From a bacterium (GTDB taxonomy: Bacteria; T1Sed10-126): a stretch of DNA of 64,000 bases. Below, one piece after another: positions 52,079 to 59,274 of this stretch. The notes under the pieces are model-generated. The model did not search any database and was not told the origin of the DNA. It saw only the letters and a list, made by a program, of their open reading frames with translations. A program made the position numbers and the translations under genes. Position 1 is the stretch's first letter. Every line of letters starts with the position of its first letter. The stretch spans positions 1 to 64,000 of the forward strand of contig PWHN01000102.1 in assembly GCA_003554945.1 (NCBI GenBank), read 5' to 3'.

Positions 52079-53361
52079 CTGTCCTTGGTGCCGGCCTGGC
52101 CGGCATGATCGCGGCGGCTGACCTGCTTTGTTCGAATGGTGATGGAGATGATCTGTCTGTTGAGCTTTACGATGTTGCCCCCCATCCCGGCGGCCGCTTA
52201 ACTTCCTGGGACGTTCCCGGATTTGATTCTAAACTTGATAACGGCCAGCATATTCTAACCGGCAGTTGCCACAGCAGCATTCAGCTTTTTCAGTCGCTTG
52301 ATGAGGATGCTCTTTTTTCCACCGGACTGCCGGCACTGCTGACTGAAGCAGGTCGAGTCAAAAAATTTTTTACTCTACCTCTACCCCGTCCTCTTCATCT
52401 TTTACCGCTCTTTTTAGGCTATGGCCAGGGATTCTTTGCGACGCTGCGGGGGGGACTGCAGATTCTCAGCCTGCGCTCGCAGGCTTCTTCTGATTGTGAT
52501 ACCCTGGCCGAGTGGCTGCAAAAAAATCAGCCGCAGGTTCTGATTCAGCGCTTTTGGCGTCCTTTTGTGGTCAGCGTCTTTAATCGTTCCCCGGAAGCGG
52601 TTGAGTTTGAACATTTTCGAAGTTGGGCACGTGAAACTATTTTCTCAGATCGTGATTGTTTGGAAGTCTATAGCTTTACAAAACCGCTTTCCCGCTTGAG
52701 CGAGCTCCTGGCTGAACGTCTGCAGCAGCGCGGCGGTCTATTTAAAATGAACTCTCACGTTACTGAAGTTGATCTTAAAACTGGCGCCATAACGGTGGAC
52801 CGTTCCGCGAATGGCACTGCCGATATCTTTGTCTTTGCGCTCCCCCCCGACCAGACGGCCCGACTCCTTCAGAAAAATGTGGCCGACAATACTGAATATC
52901 TTGATCACTTCACTGCCTCGCCTATCCTGACAGTTCATCTACTTTTTGACCGGGAGCTGGAGCTGCCAAGATTTATCTCTCTTCCCGACTCTGAATACGA
53001 TTGGTATATAAATCCCGCTGCCGGGCCAGGGCGGCTGGTACAGTTTATGGTCAGCAACGCTGCAAGTCAAATCGACATGCCGGATTCGAAATTGCTTAAC
53101 GAGTGCCGGCGTCTGTTGGCTCAATTGTCGGGCGATTCTCCGCCTCGCATTGTCTGTCACCAGATTTTTCGCAATCGCCGCGCCACTTATCATCTTCCCC
53201 CGAACAACTTCTCTCCGGGCAAGAATTTTTGGCGTCCCTGTGAAAATGTTGTTCTGGCCGGCGATTGGACCTATCCCCAGTGGCCCGCCACTATTGAGGC
53301 AGCCATACGCAGTGGCCACCGTGCGGCCCGTGAAGTCAAAAAAATTATCGCCCCTGAATGA
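52063..53361 (+). CDS. hpnE: Hydroxysqualene dehydroxylase HpnE
   Basis: 432 residues. FAD-binding amine-oxidase/phytoene-desaturase fold: VAVLGAGLAGMIAA, HPGGRLTSWDVPG, DNGQHILTGSC, and the C-terminal VVLAGDWTYPQWPATIEAA. Reduces hydroxysqualene to squalene, the last step of the HpnCDE route. TTG start 16 bases inside hpnD. Squalene-hopene cyclase is not in the window, so the end product (squalene or hopanoid) is open. Confidence 0.88.
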   Translation: MSLRVAVLGAGLAGMIAAADLLCSNGDGDDLSVELYDVAPHPGGRLTSWDVPGFDSKLDNGQHILTGSCHSSIQLFQSLDEDALFSTGLPALLTEAGRVKKFFTLPLPRPLHLLPLFLGYGQGFFATLRGGLQILSLRSQASSDCDTLAEWLQKNQPQVLIQRFWRPFVVSVFNRSPEAVEFEHFRSWARETIFSDRDCLEVYSFTKPLSRLSELLAERLQQRGGLFKMNSHVTEVDLKTGAITVDRSANGTADIFVFALPPDQTARLLQKNVADNTEYLDHFTASPILTVHLLFDRELELPRFISLPDSEYDWYINPAAGPGRLVQFMVSNAASQIDMPDSKLLNECRRLLAQLSGDSPPRIVCHQIFRNRRATYHLPPNNFSPGKNFWRPCENVVLAGDWTYPQWPATIEAAIRSGHRAAREVKKIIAPE

Positions 53362-53469
53362 TGTCGTATTCGCTTGTATGAGGCCAGTTCCGATGAGGCC
53401 GGAATTTTGATTCAAAACCCTTAACCGGCTTTAAAACATTGGTTTCAATGCCATACACAATAATTAATC

Positions 53470-53554
53470 ATAACTACTCATCTATCCCCTCTCCCCTGGA
53501 GGGAGAGGGTCAGAGCCTGCCCCGGACTCGATCCGGGGGTGAGGGGGGAAAGAT
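53470..53554. repeat. Palindromic repeat, second copy of the 40480 family
   Basis: TAACTACTCATCTAT then CCCTCTCCCCTGGAGGG, an inserted CCCCGGACTCGATCCGGGG hairpin, and GGGTGAGGGGGGAAAGAT. It matches the minus strand of 40480-40552 apart from the inserted hairpin. Lies in the 447-base gap between hpnE and uraA. Confidence 0.75.
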
Positions 53555-53600
53555 GCTGCTATCTCACTCTGGCTTCTAAGTTCTGAAGTTTTTTGTATAC

Positions 53601-53630
53601 TTGATAAATATCCAGCTTGCTCGGTATAAT
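53601..53630 (+). promoter_or_regulatory. Promoter for uraA
   Basis: TTGATA (53601-53606), an 18-base spacer, a perfect TATAAT (53625-53630). It leaves a leader of about 170 bases containing the hairpin at 53692-53718. Confidence 0.65.
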
Positions 53631-53691
53631 TCGAATCACTGCCTTGCTTTTTATTTCACTTTCTCTGCTTGGCGGCTAGCAGGGGGATGAT

Positions 53692-53718
53692 TTCCCCCCG
53701 TCAAGGGGGGAAGTTTTT
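53692..53718 (+). terminator. Terminator-like hairpin in the uraA leader (possible attenuator)
   Basis: TTCCCCCC (53692-53699), loop GTCAA, GGGGGGAA (53705-53712), then G and five T. An upstream GGGGGA (53682-53687) could instead pair with TCCCCC (53693-53698), so two exclusive folds exist. The hairpin resembles the CCTCCCTTCAAGGGGGG repeats elsewhere and may be repeat-derived. Confidence 0.45.
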
Positions 53719-53808
53719 GGAGTGGACTCAGTGGTAAGCACAAATAATTTTGTTGCGCTTTATCGAGAGGGCCCGCAATCTCATTTTTAAAGACAGGAGT
53801 GAAGCATA

Positions 53809-55029
53809 ATGGCAGCTAAGCTGGCCGAGCAGTGTGATGTTGGAGAATTTTCAATCTGGCAGAAGATATTTTTAGGTCTGCAGCATACGATGGCTATGTT
53901 TGGTGCAACAATTCTGGTACCAATAATTACAGGTTTAAACGTGTCAGCGACTCTCTTTGCCGTCGGTCTTGGAACATTAATTTTTCATTTCTTTACCAGC
54001 GCCAAAGTCCCGGGATTCCTCGGTTCTTCCTTTGCCTTTATCGCCCCACTGGTCCTGGTGGCCGAATCAAGCGAATTAACACTTCAGCACGCCCAGGCGG
54101 GGATTATTGGAGCCGGGCTTGTATATCTAATTGTTGGTTTTATTGTCCAGCTTGCCGGTCCTGATAACGTCGCCAAAATTTTCCCCCCCGTTGTCACCGG
54201 TCCCATAATCATGGTTATTGGACTCGCTCTGGCCCCGGTTGCCCTGGACTGGGCTTCCAGCAATTGGACAGTAGCACTGGTAACATTGGCGTTTACTATT
54301 GCAATGGCTGTTTTTGGTACCGGTTTTCGTCGGGTAATACCTATCCTACTCGGGCTTATCTGCGGTTACTCTGCCGCAGTGATCGCCGATGTTGTCGTTT
54401 TTAAAGAAATTGGTGAAGCAGCCTGGCTTGGTTTCCCCGGTTTTACACTACCGCTGTTCAGTTGGGAGGTTGTCCTTATTGTAACTCCTGCGGCAATTGT
54501 CTCAATTGTGGAGCATACCGGGGATATACTGGCGATTGGTGATACAATCGGCCGTGACGTTTTACGTGACCCGGGTCTGGCTCCGACTTTTTACGGTGGT
54601 GGTGTCGGTACAATTATTTCCGGCTTATTAGGTGGACCTTCATTAACGACTTATGGCGAGAATATTGGCGTTCTCGCAATCACTGGCGTTTATTCTACTT
54701 TTATCGTTAGTCTCGGTGCTGTCTGGGCAATTGTCCTCTCCTTCATTCCCAAGGTTGAGGCACTTATAGAATCTATTCCTGATTCCGTCATCGGTGGTGT
54801 CTCTATCTTGCTTTATGGCATGATAGCTGCTGTCGGTGTCCGTACGATGGTCAGCAACCGGGTTGATCTCAAGGAAGCTCGTAACCTGATCATTGCCAGC
54901 GTTATCCTGGTTATTGGAGTGGGGCTGGATAAAATCATGGTCCTCGACCGGGTTGAGATGAGCGGCATGGTGATCGCCGCGGTCATCGGTATTTTGCTCC
55001 ACCAGCTTCTGCCGGAGGATATTTGTTGA
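53809..55029 (+). CDS. uraA: Uracil/xanthine permease (NCS2 family, UraA-like)
   Basis: 406 residues, about 14 membrane helices. NCS2 marks: GLQHTMAMFGATILVP, GFLGSSFAFIAP, SIVEHTGDILAIGD with the substrate Glu, and GGPSLTTYGENIGV (the uracil-permease variant). Imports uracil with a cation. AGGAG lies upstream of the ATG. A promoter and a possible attenuator precede it; no PyrR site was recognised. Confidence 0.92.
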   Translation: MAAKLAEQCDVGEFSIWQKIFLGLQHTMAMFGATILVPIITGLNVSATLFAVGLGTLIFHFFTSAKVPGFLGSSFAFIAPLVLVAESSELTLQHAQAGIIGAGLVYLIVGFIVQLAGPDNVAKIFPPVVTGPIIMVIGLALAPVALDWASSNWTVALVTLAFTIAMAVFGTGFRRVIPILLGLICGYSAAVIADVVVFKEIGEAAWLGFPGFTLPLFSWEVVLIVTPAAIVSIVEHTGDILAIGDTIGRDVLRDPGLAPTFYGGGVGTIISGLLGGPSLTTYGENIGVLAITGVYSTFIVSLGAVWAIVLSFIPKVEALIESIPDSVIGGVSILLYGMIAAVGVRTMVSNRVDLKEARNLIIASVILVIGVGLDKIMVLDRVEMSGMVIAAVIGILLHQLLPEDIC

Positions 55030-55091
55030 ACTTTTTTACTGGTAAAATCTGATGCAGAACGGTAATGTTGACAGTAAAAGGGGGGTTACTT

Positions 55092-55802
55092 TTGACGGAT
55101 GACCTGATCAAGAAACACGGTGGCTACCGTAATCTCAAGAGCTTCCAGATAGCTCGCCTGGTCTATGACCTGACGAAGCGATTCTGTGACCGCTATATTG
55201 ACAAGTACAGTCGTACCCACGATCAGATGGTGCAAGCGGCCCGCTCCGGAGTACAGAATATCGCTGAAGGAAGTAAGGCCAGCGGAACGTCAAAGAAAAC
55301 CGAGATTAAACTGACCAATGTGGCACGGGCCAGCCTGGAGGAGCTAAAGCTTGACTACGAGGATTTCCTTCGGCAAAATGGAATGAAGCATTGGCCTAAA
55401 GAGGATTCCCGCCGTCAGGATCTCATCGATATTCGTCCCGAGAAGGTAGAAGATGTTGTTCGCTGGGTGCATCGAATACATGATCTTGGTCTGGGTGGAC
55501 AGGGTGGACCAACTGGACAGCGTGGACAGAAAAAATCATCAAATACACCTGGCCAGACTCCTCCCAAACCCGAGCCTCCTGAATCAGAAGCTTCAGGATC
55601 CACTAAGTCCACGGGGTCCACTAAGTCCACGGAGTCCACCGGGTCCACCACCTACCAGGAAATTGCTGCAAATGCTGCCCTGGCCTTGATAAGCGTGGCC
55701 CCAGCACTGCTTGATCGACAGATTCAGGCCCAGGTAGAGCAGTTTGAGCAGGAGGGTGGATTCACCGAACGAATGTATCATCACAGGAAAAAGAAGCGGT
55801 AG
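55092..55802 (+). CDS. Four-helix-bundle (S23/IVS type) protein with low-complexity linker and suffix domain
   Basis: 236 residues. The first ~130 form the S23 four-helix bundle with MVQAARSGVQNIAEGS, EIKLTNVARASLEEL and LDYEDFLR, known from proteins encoded in rRNA intervening sequences. Then come a Gly-rich linker (GQGGPTGQRGQ), an STx repeat (STKSTGSTKSTESTGST) and a C-terminal helical suffix (AALALISVAPALLDRQI...). The DNA under the two repeat tracts is 9-bp periodic and mutually inverted. TTG 55092 follows AAAAGGGGGG; ATG 55065 is an alternative. The function is unknown, possibly nucleic-acid binding. Confidence 0.82.
   Translation: MTDDLIKKHGGYRNLKSFQIARLVYDLTKRFCDRYIDKYSRTHDQMVQAARSGVQNIAEGSKASGTSKKTEIKLTNVARASLEELKLDYEDFLRQNGMKHWPKEDSRRQDLIDIRPEKVEDVVRWVHRIHDLGLGGQGGPTGQRGQKKSSNTPGQTPPKPEPPESEASGSTKSTGSTKSTESTGSTTYQEIAANAALALISVAPALLDRQIQAQVEQFEQEGGFTERMYHHRKKKR
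55495..55648. repeat. Inverted 9-bp tandem repeat tracts inside the four-helix-bundle gene
   Basis: Four GTGGAC/CTGGAC units at 55495, 55504, 55513 and 55522, and six GTCCAC/ATCCAC units at 55598, 55607, 55616, 55625, 55634 and 55643. Both have a 9-base period, so the frame is kept. The two words are reverse complements, so the tracts can pair across a 70-base loop. Confidence 0.85.
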
Positions 55803-55888
55803 CCCCCCGCAGGAGACGTTACCTTCTCGGCAGCCTCAAATATAGAAGAGGTTCTTTGCTTGACGTTGATCCGTCTACCGTCAAAACC

Positions 55889-55917
55889 TTGATATCTGCC
55901 GAATGGATATGTACTAT
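55889..55917 (+). promoter_or_regulatory. Promoter for recR-comEA
   Basis: TTGATA (55889-55894), 17-base spacer, TACTAT (55912-55917), about 55 bases before the recR start. Supports the short recR start, since longer in-frame readings would begin upstream of it. Confidence 0.6.
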
Positions 55918-55972
55918 TTTAAGTAGAGACTGCATCATTGAAGGCTATGTTACTCGAAAAGGAGCTACGGTC

Positions 55973-56584
55973 TTGGAAGTTTTTGATAAAGCCGTCGATA
56001 ACTTAAGAAAACTGCCGGGGATTGGTAAAAAATCGGCCCGGCGTTTGGTTTTTCATCTGCTTAACGTCTCACGTGCAGAGGTGGAAAATTTAGCTGAATC
56101 TTTACTCAAAGCAAAAGACCAACTCGGCTACTGCAAAAAATGTTTTGGACTGGCCGAGGCGGACCTCTGTGAAATCTGTTCGGATCCTGGCCGTTCATCC
56201 CGTCAGCTATGTGTCGTCGCTCAGCCGGAGACTGTCTTTCGTCTCGAAGCAAGCGGCGAGTTCGAGGGGCTTTATCACGTGTTGAGAGGTCTTATTTCTC
56301 CGCTTGACGGAGTCGGGCCTGAGCAGCTAACAATAAAAGATTTGATTAATCGAATTGAGACTGAAAAAGATATCGAAGAGATTATTTTTGCCTTTAACCC
56401 CACAAATGAAGGCGAAGTTACGATGAACTACCTAAAGAAGCTGCTTGCTGACTACGAGGTAAAATTGACCCATCTCGGTTACGGTCTACCGGTGGGCAGC
56501 GATCTTGAATACACCGACCGTCTGACTTTGAACAAGGCTTTTGAAAATCGAGTAAATCTCGCCGGGGAGCCGCCGCCGGGGTGA
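55973..56584 (+). CDS. recR: Recombination protein RecR
   Basis: 203 residues, family-typical. Helix-hairpin-helix KLPGIGKKSARRLVFHLL, zinc cysteines CKKC..CEIC, Toprim LCVVAQPETVFRLE and HVLRGLISPLDGVGP, and the end GLPVGSDLEYTD. RecFOR gap repair partner; recF is at 44257. TTG 55973 is 8 bases after GGAG and gives the normal N-terminus; an open extension to 55856 has no family similarity. The usual dnaX-ebfC partners are not beside it. Confidence 0.96.
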   Translation: MEVFDKAVDNLRKLPGIGKKSARRLVFHLLNVSRAEVENLAESLLKAKDQLGYCKKCFGLAEADLCEICSDPGRSSRQLCVVAQPETVFRLEASGEFEGLYHVLRGLISPLDGVGPEQLTIKDLINRIETEKDIEEIIFAFNPTNEGEVTMNYLKKLLADYEVKLTHLGYGLPVGSDLEYTDRLTLNKAFENRVNLAGEPPPG

Positions 56585-57222
56585 CCACAGACAGTCGATT
56601 TGTTGTTATATTAGTCTCCACTTTTTTACTGGGCGCAGCCCTTACCTACCTGCTAATCCCACCTTTACCACCTGAAGTTCACCAGACTGTAGTCGAAACG
56701 CCGTCGTCCGCTGAATCAGAGGAACCAGACCATGAGCAGGAGAGCGTTAGAACCGTGATTCGAGGAGCCGGGGTAAAAAATCCGGGCAGTTACCATCTCT
56801 CCGCTGACAGTGAGGTAAAAGATTTGATTGAGAAAGCCGGGGGGCTTACCGACGACGCAGTTGCCCCCGGTCTACCTGTCTATGACCAGGTATTTGACGG
56901 GCTGGAAATCACAATTCCCAGTGAAAGTAGATTTGAAGAAATATTAGCGGGGGAGAGACCGCTAACGGGTGAGGATCTGATCGTAATGCATGATCTGCAG
57001 CCACCTGACGAAGCCGCCGCGGATGACGATCTAATCGATCTAAACTCCGCTTCGGCGAAGGAACTACAATTGCTTCCCGGAATTGGTGAATCCTTCTCTG
57101 AACGGATCGTACGCAATCGGGAAAGCGATGGACCTTTTGACGAGCCCTGGGACGTTAAGAGAATTGTTGGTATAGGAGAAAAGAGATTTGACCGAATTGA
57201 ACCATACGTTACGGCGCGCTAA
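56581..57222 (+). CDS. ComEA-like helix-hairpin-helix DNA-binding protein
   Basis: 213 residues. N-terminal membrane anchor (FVVILVSTFLLGAALTYLLI), acidic linker, SLBB domain (RGAGVKNPGSYHLSADSEVKDLI region, about 60-120), then two HhH motifs: LIDLNSASAKELQLLPGIG and VKRIVGIGEKRFDRI. This is the DNA receptor layout of competence protein ComEA, acting at the outer face of the inner membrane. GTG start in a GTGA overlap with recR. No comEB/comEC follows in the window. Confidence 0.88.
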   Translation: MTTDSRFVVILVSTFLLGAALTYLLIPPLPPEVHQTVVETPSSAESEEPDHEQESVRTVIRGAGVKNPGSYHLSADSEVKDLIEKAGGLTDDAVAPGLPVYDQVFDGLEITIPSESRFEEILAGERPLTGEDLIVMHDLQPPDEAAADDDLIDLNSASAKELQLLPGIGESFSERIVRNRESDGPFDEPWDVKRIVGIGEKRFDRIEPYVTAR

Positions 57223-57242
57223 TCAGAACCTCTCACCAATTT

Positions 57243-58631
57243 TTACTTGCCAATGCAAAAATTCGAAAAAATTTCGTCAAGTATATCCTCGCTGGAGATC
57301 TTTCCGGTTATTTTTCCCAGCTCCTCTGAAGCCAGTCTCAAATCCTCGGCGACAAGCGTATACTCGACACCGGTCGCCAGGTTACTTATAGCCTGGCCGA
57401 GGTGGCTAATAGTTCGTTTTAGTTGGTTAATTTGGTGGGTGTGAGTAACAATCGGATTTGGGGTATGTAGTTCCCGACCACTAATTTTCTTAACTATCTT
57501 ATCTTCCAGTTCTTCAATCCCGTTGTGTTCCAATACACTTATTTTACAGTCTACCTGCCGGTCAAGTTCAGCTTCAACATCGCCGCAAGTAATTTTCTGT
57601 TCAAGATCCAACTTATTTAATACCAGTACGGCGGGGGTGCTGCTTTCTTCGAGCATTTGATTTACCTGTAAGGCTTCTGACTCCAGTTTTTGGTTAGCTT
57701 CGAGCAAGAATATAGCCAGATCGACGTCGCGTAGAGCAGTTTCACTGCGGCGAATTCCCTCAGCTTCAATTAAACCGGGGGTATCATGGATACCGGCCGT
57801 GTCATGCAGAGTAATTGGTATTCCAGAAATTGAGATATTTTCGCGCAGGATATCGCGGGTGGTGCCGGGTTGCGTCGTAACTATTGCCCTGTCCTTCTGC
57901 AAAAGCAGGTTGAAGAGGCTTGACTTGCCGACGTTTGGCGGTCCGACAATGGCAACTTGACAGCCCGAGGTTAACAGCTCCCCTACTTTTCCGTCCTCTA
58001 CCAGCTTGGAGAGTTTTTCTTCGATTTTCTCTATTTCTGATTTTAGTGCATTCTGGTTAACTGCTTTAACATCTTCTTCATCGCTGAAATCAAGATTAGC
58101 CTCAACCTGTGAGCGTAAATTGATAGTTCGCTGCCGGATATCTCTAATAGTTTCAAACAGTTCACCTTTGAGCTGGCGAGCCGAGGCTTTTAGCGCCGCT
58201 TCCGAGCGAGCGGAGATCAGGTCACCAACTGCGGCTGCCTGGGTGAGATCAAGCTTGTCGTTGCTGTAGGCCCGGCGGGTGAATTCTCCGGGCTGAGCCA
58301 GGCGTACGGATTCAGTTTCAAGTAATTTTCCCAACAATTTCTGCAGTAGTATGGGGCTACCGTGACAGGAAATTTCAACGACGTCTTCACCAGTGTATGA
58401 GCGAGGAGCGGGAAAATAAGTAAGAATTGCTCTGTCGCTAATTGACTCCTCGTTAGTAATAATAAGCTCTACAAGGTGGGCGTGTCGCGGTTTCAGTTGT
58501 TTTGGTGGATTATTACAGAGAGAAAGGACTGGATTCAGTGCCTCGGGCCCGCTCAGTCTTATTATCCCTACCCCTCCCTCGCCGGGTGGCGTGGAGATAG
58601 CAGCTATAGTCTCCTCCATAATGTTGCTCAT
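57243..58631 (-). CDS. mnmE: tRNA modification GTPase MnmE (TrmE)
   Basis: 462 residues. N-terminal folate-binding domain (TIAAISTPPGEGGVGIIRLSG), helical domain, G domain (GPPNVGKSSLFN, TTQPGTTRD, DTAGIHDT, NKLD) and the C-terminal CIGK with the conserved Cys. With MnmG it modifies U34 of tRNAs. ATG 58631 lies 3 bases after jag; a second in-frame ATG is at 58619. Normally followed by mnmG, which is not seen here (comEA is convergent 20 bases away). Confidence 0.97.
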   Translation of the reverse strand: MSNIMEETIAAISTPPGEGGVGIIRLSGPEALNPVLSLCNNPPKQLKPRHAHLVELIITNEESISDRAILTYFPAPRSYTGEDVVEISCHGSPILLQKLLGKLLETESVRLAQPGEFTRRAYSNDKLDLTQAAAVGDLISARSEAALKASARQLKGELFETIRDIRQRTINLRSQVEANLDFSDEEDVKAVNQNALKSEIEKIEEKLSKLVEDGKVGELLTSGCQVAIVGPPNVGKSSLFNLLLQKDRAIVTTQPGTTRDILRENISISGIPITLHDTAGIHDTPGLIEAEGIRRSETALRDVDLAIFLLEANQKLESEALQVNQMLEESSTPAVLVLNKLDLEQKITCGDVEAELDRQVDCKISVLEHNGIEELEDKIVKKISGRELHTPNPIVTHTHQINQLKRTISHLGQAISNLATGVEYTLVAEDLRLASEELGKITGKISSEDILDEIFSNFCIGK

Positions 58632-58634
58632 GGT

Positions 58635-59273
58635 TTAACTTTTCCCGCGTGGTAGAAGTTCAACCCGCCGGCGAGAGCCCTCGCCAATATTTTGACTGCT
58701 TACCCCTTCAATATCCTGAACCACGTCGTGGATTACCTCTCTTTCTGCTTCAATCATTGGGCTTAATTCGAAGCTCTCGCCGGACTCTTTGACCTGCTGG
58801 GCATAATACATAGCTTTTTGTTCTAAATCCTTACGCCGTTTTTTTCGAAAATTATCGCAGTCCAGGATTACCTTGAGGGGTTCTTTTGAGACCTCGTTTA
58901 TCTGCTGTTCAACCAGATACTGGGTGGCGTTGAGTGTTCGTCCCTGGGGACCGATTAGACTGTCACAGTTCTTTTCCGGCTGAATATTAACCCGGTAGAG
59001 TGCTTCCTCGACCTCGATCTCCAGCTCAAATTCGCCAAGCTCCAGTAAATCAAGCAGACTGCGGAGATTTTTTTCCAGCAGTTCTTCCAGGTCGGGGCCG
59101 TCTGCCGCCAGTTGCACCCTGGCTTTCTGAGAGGTCTGGTTGAAAAGCCCGGGTTGTTCCTGCTGGAGAATTTTTATTTCCGTCTCATCACGCTCTTTAC
59201 CCAGACGGTTGAGCCCTTTTTCGATTGCTTTTTCGACATTTTCGCCTTCAACAACAATAATCTGTTTTGGCAA
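58635..59273 (-). CDS. jag: RNA-binding protein Jag/KhpB
   Basis: 212 residues. Jag-N domain (IVVEGENVEKAIEKGLNRLG), KH domain with DSLIGPQGRTLNATQYLV (GxxG-type), and R3H domain (EREVIHDVVQDIEGV..GEGSRRRVELLP). KhpB with KhpA binds mRNAs and affects cell elongation. TTG start 1 base after yidC, with its ribosome site GGAGG inside the yidC 3' end. Acidic linker between domains. Confidence 0.94.
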   Translation of the reverse strand: MPKQIIVVEGENVEKAIEKGLNRLGKERDETEIKILQQEQPGLFNQTSQKARVQLAADGPDLEELLEKNLRSLLDLLELGEFELEIEVEEALYRVNIQPEKNCDSLIGPQGRTLNATQYLVEQQINEVSKEPLKVILDCDNFRKKRRKDLEQKAMYYAQQVKESGESFELSPMIEAEREVIHDVVQDIEGVSSQNIGEGSRRRVELLPRGKS

Positions 59274-59274
59274 C

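Noticed and set aside
53692-53718. PyrR-controlled attenuator as a firm call
   Set aside because: No PyrR-binding loop consensus seen and the stem resembles dispersed repeats; kept only as a terminator-like hairpin.
55598-55648. Regular GTCCAC repeats that could be mistaken for a CRISPR array
   Set aside because: Units are 9 bases without spacers, lie in frame within a coding gene, and no cas gene is present.
55856-55972. 39-codon N-terminal extension of RecR
   Set aside because: It has no RecR similarity, contains the likely promoter (55889-55917), and TTG 55973 has a well-placed ribosome site.
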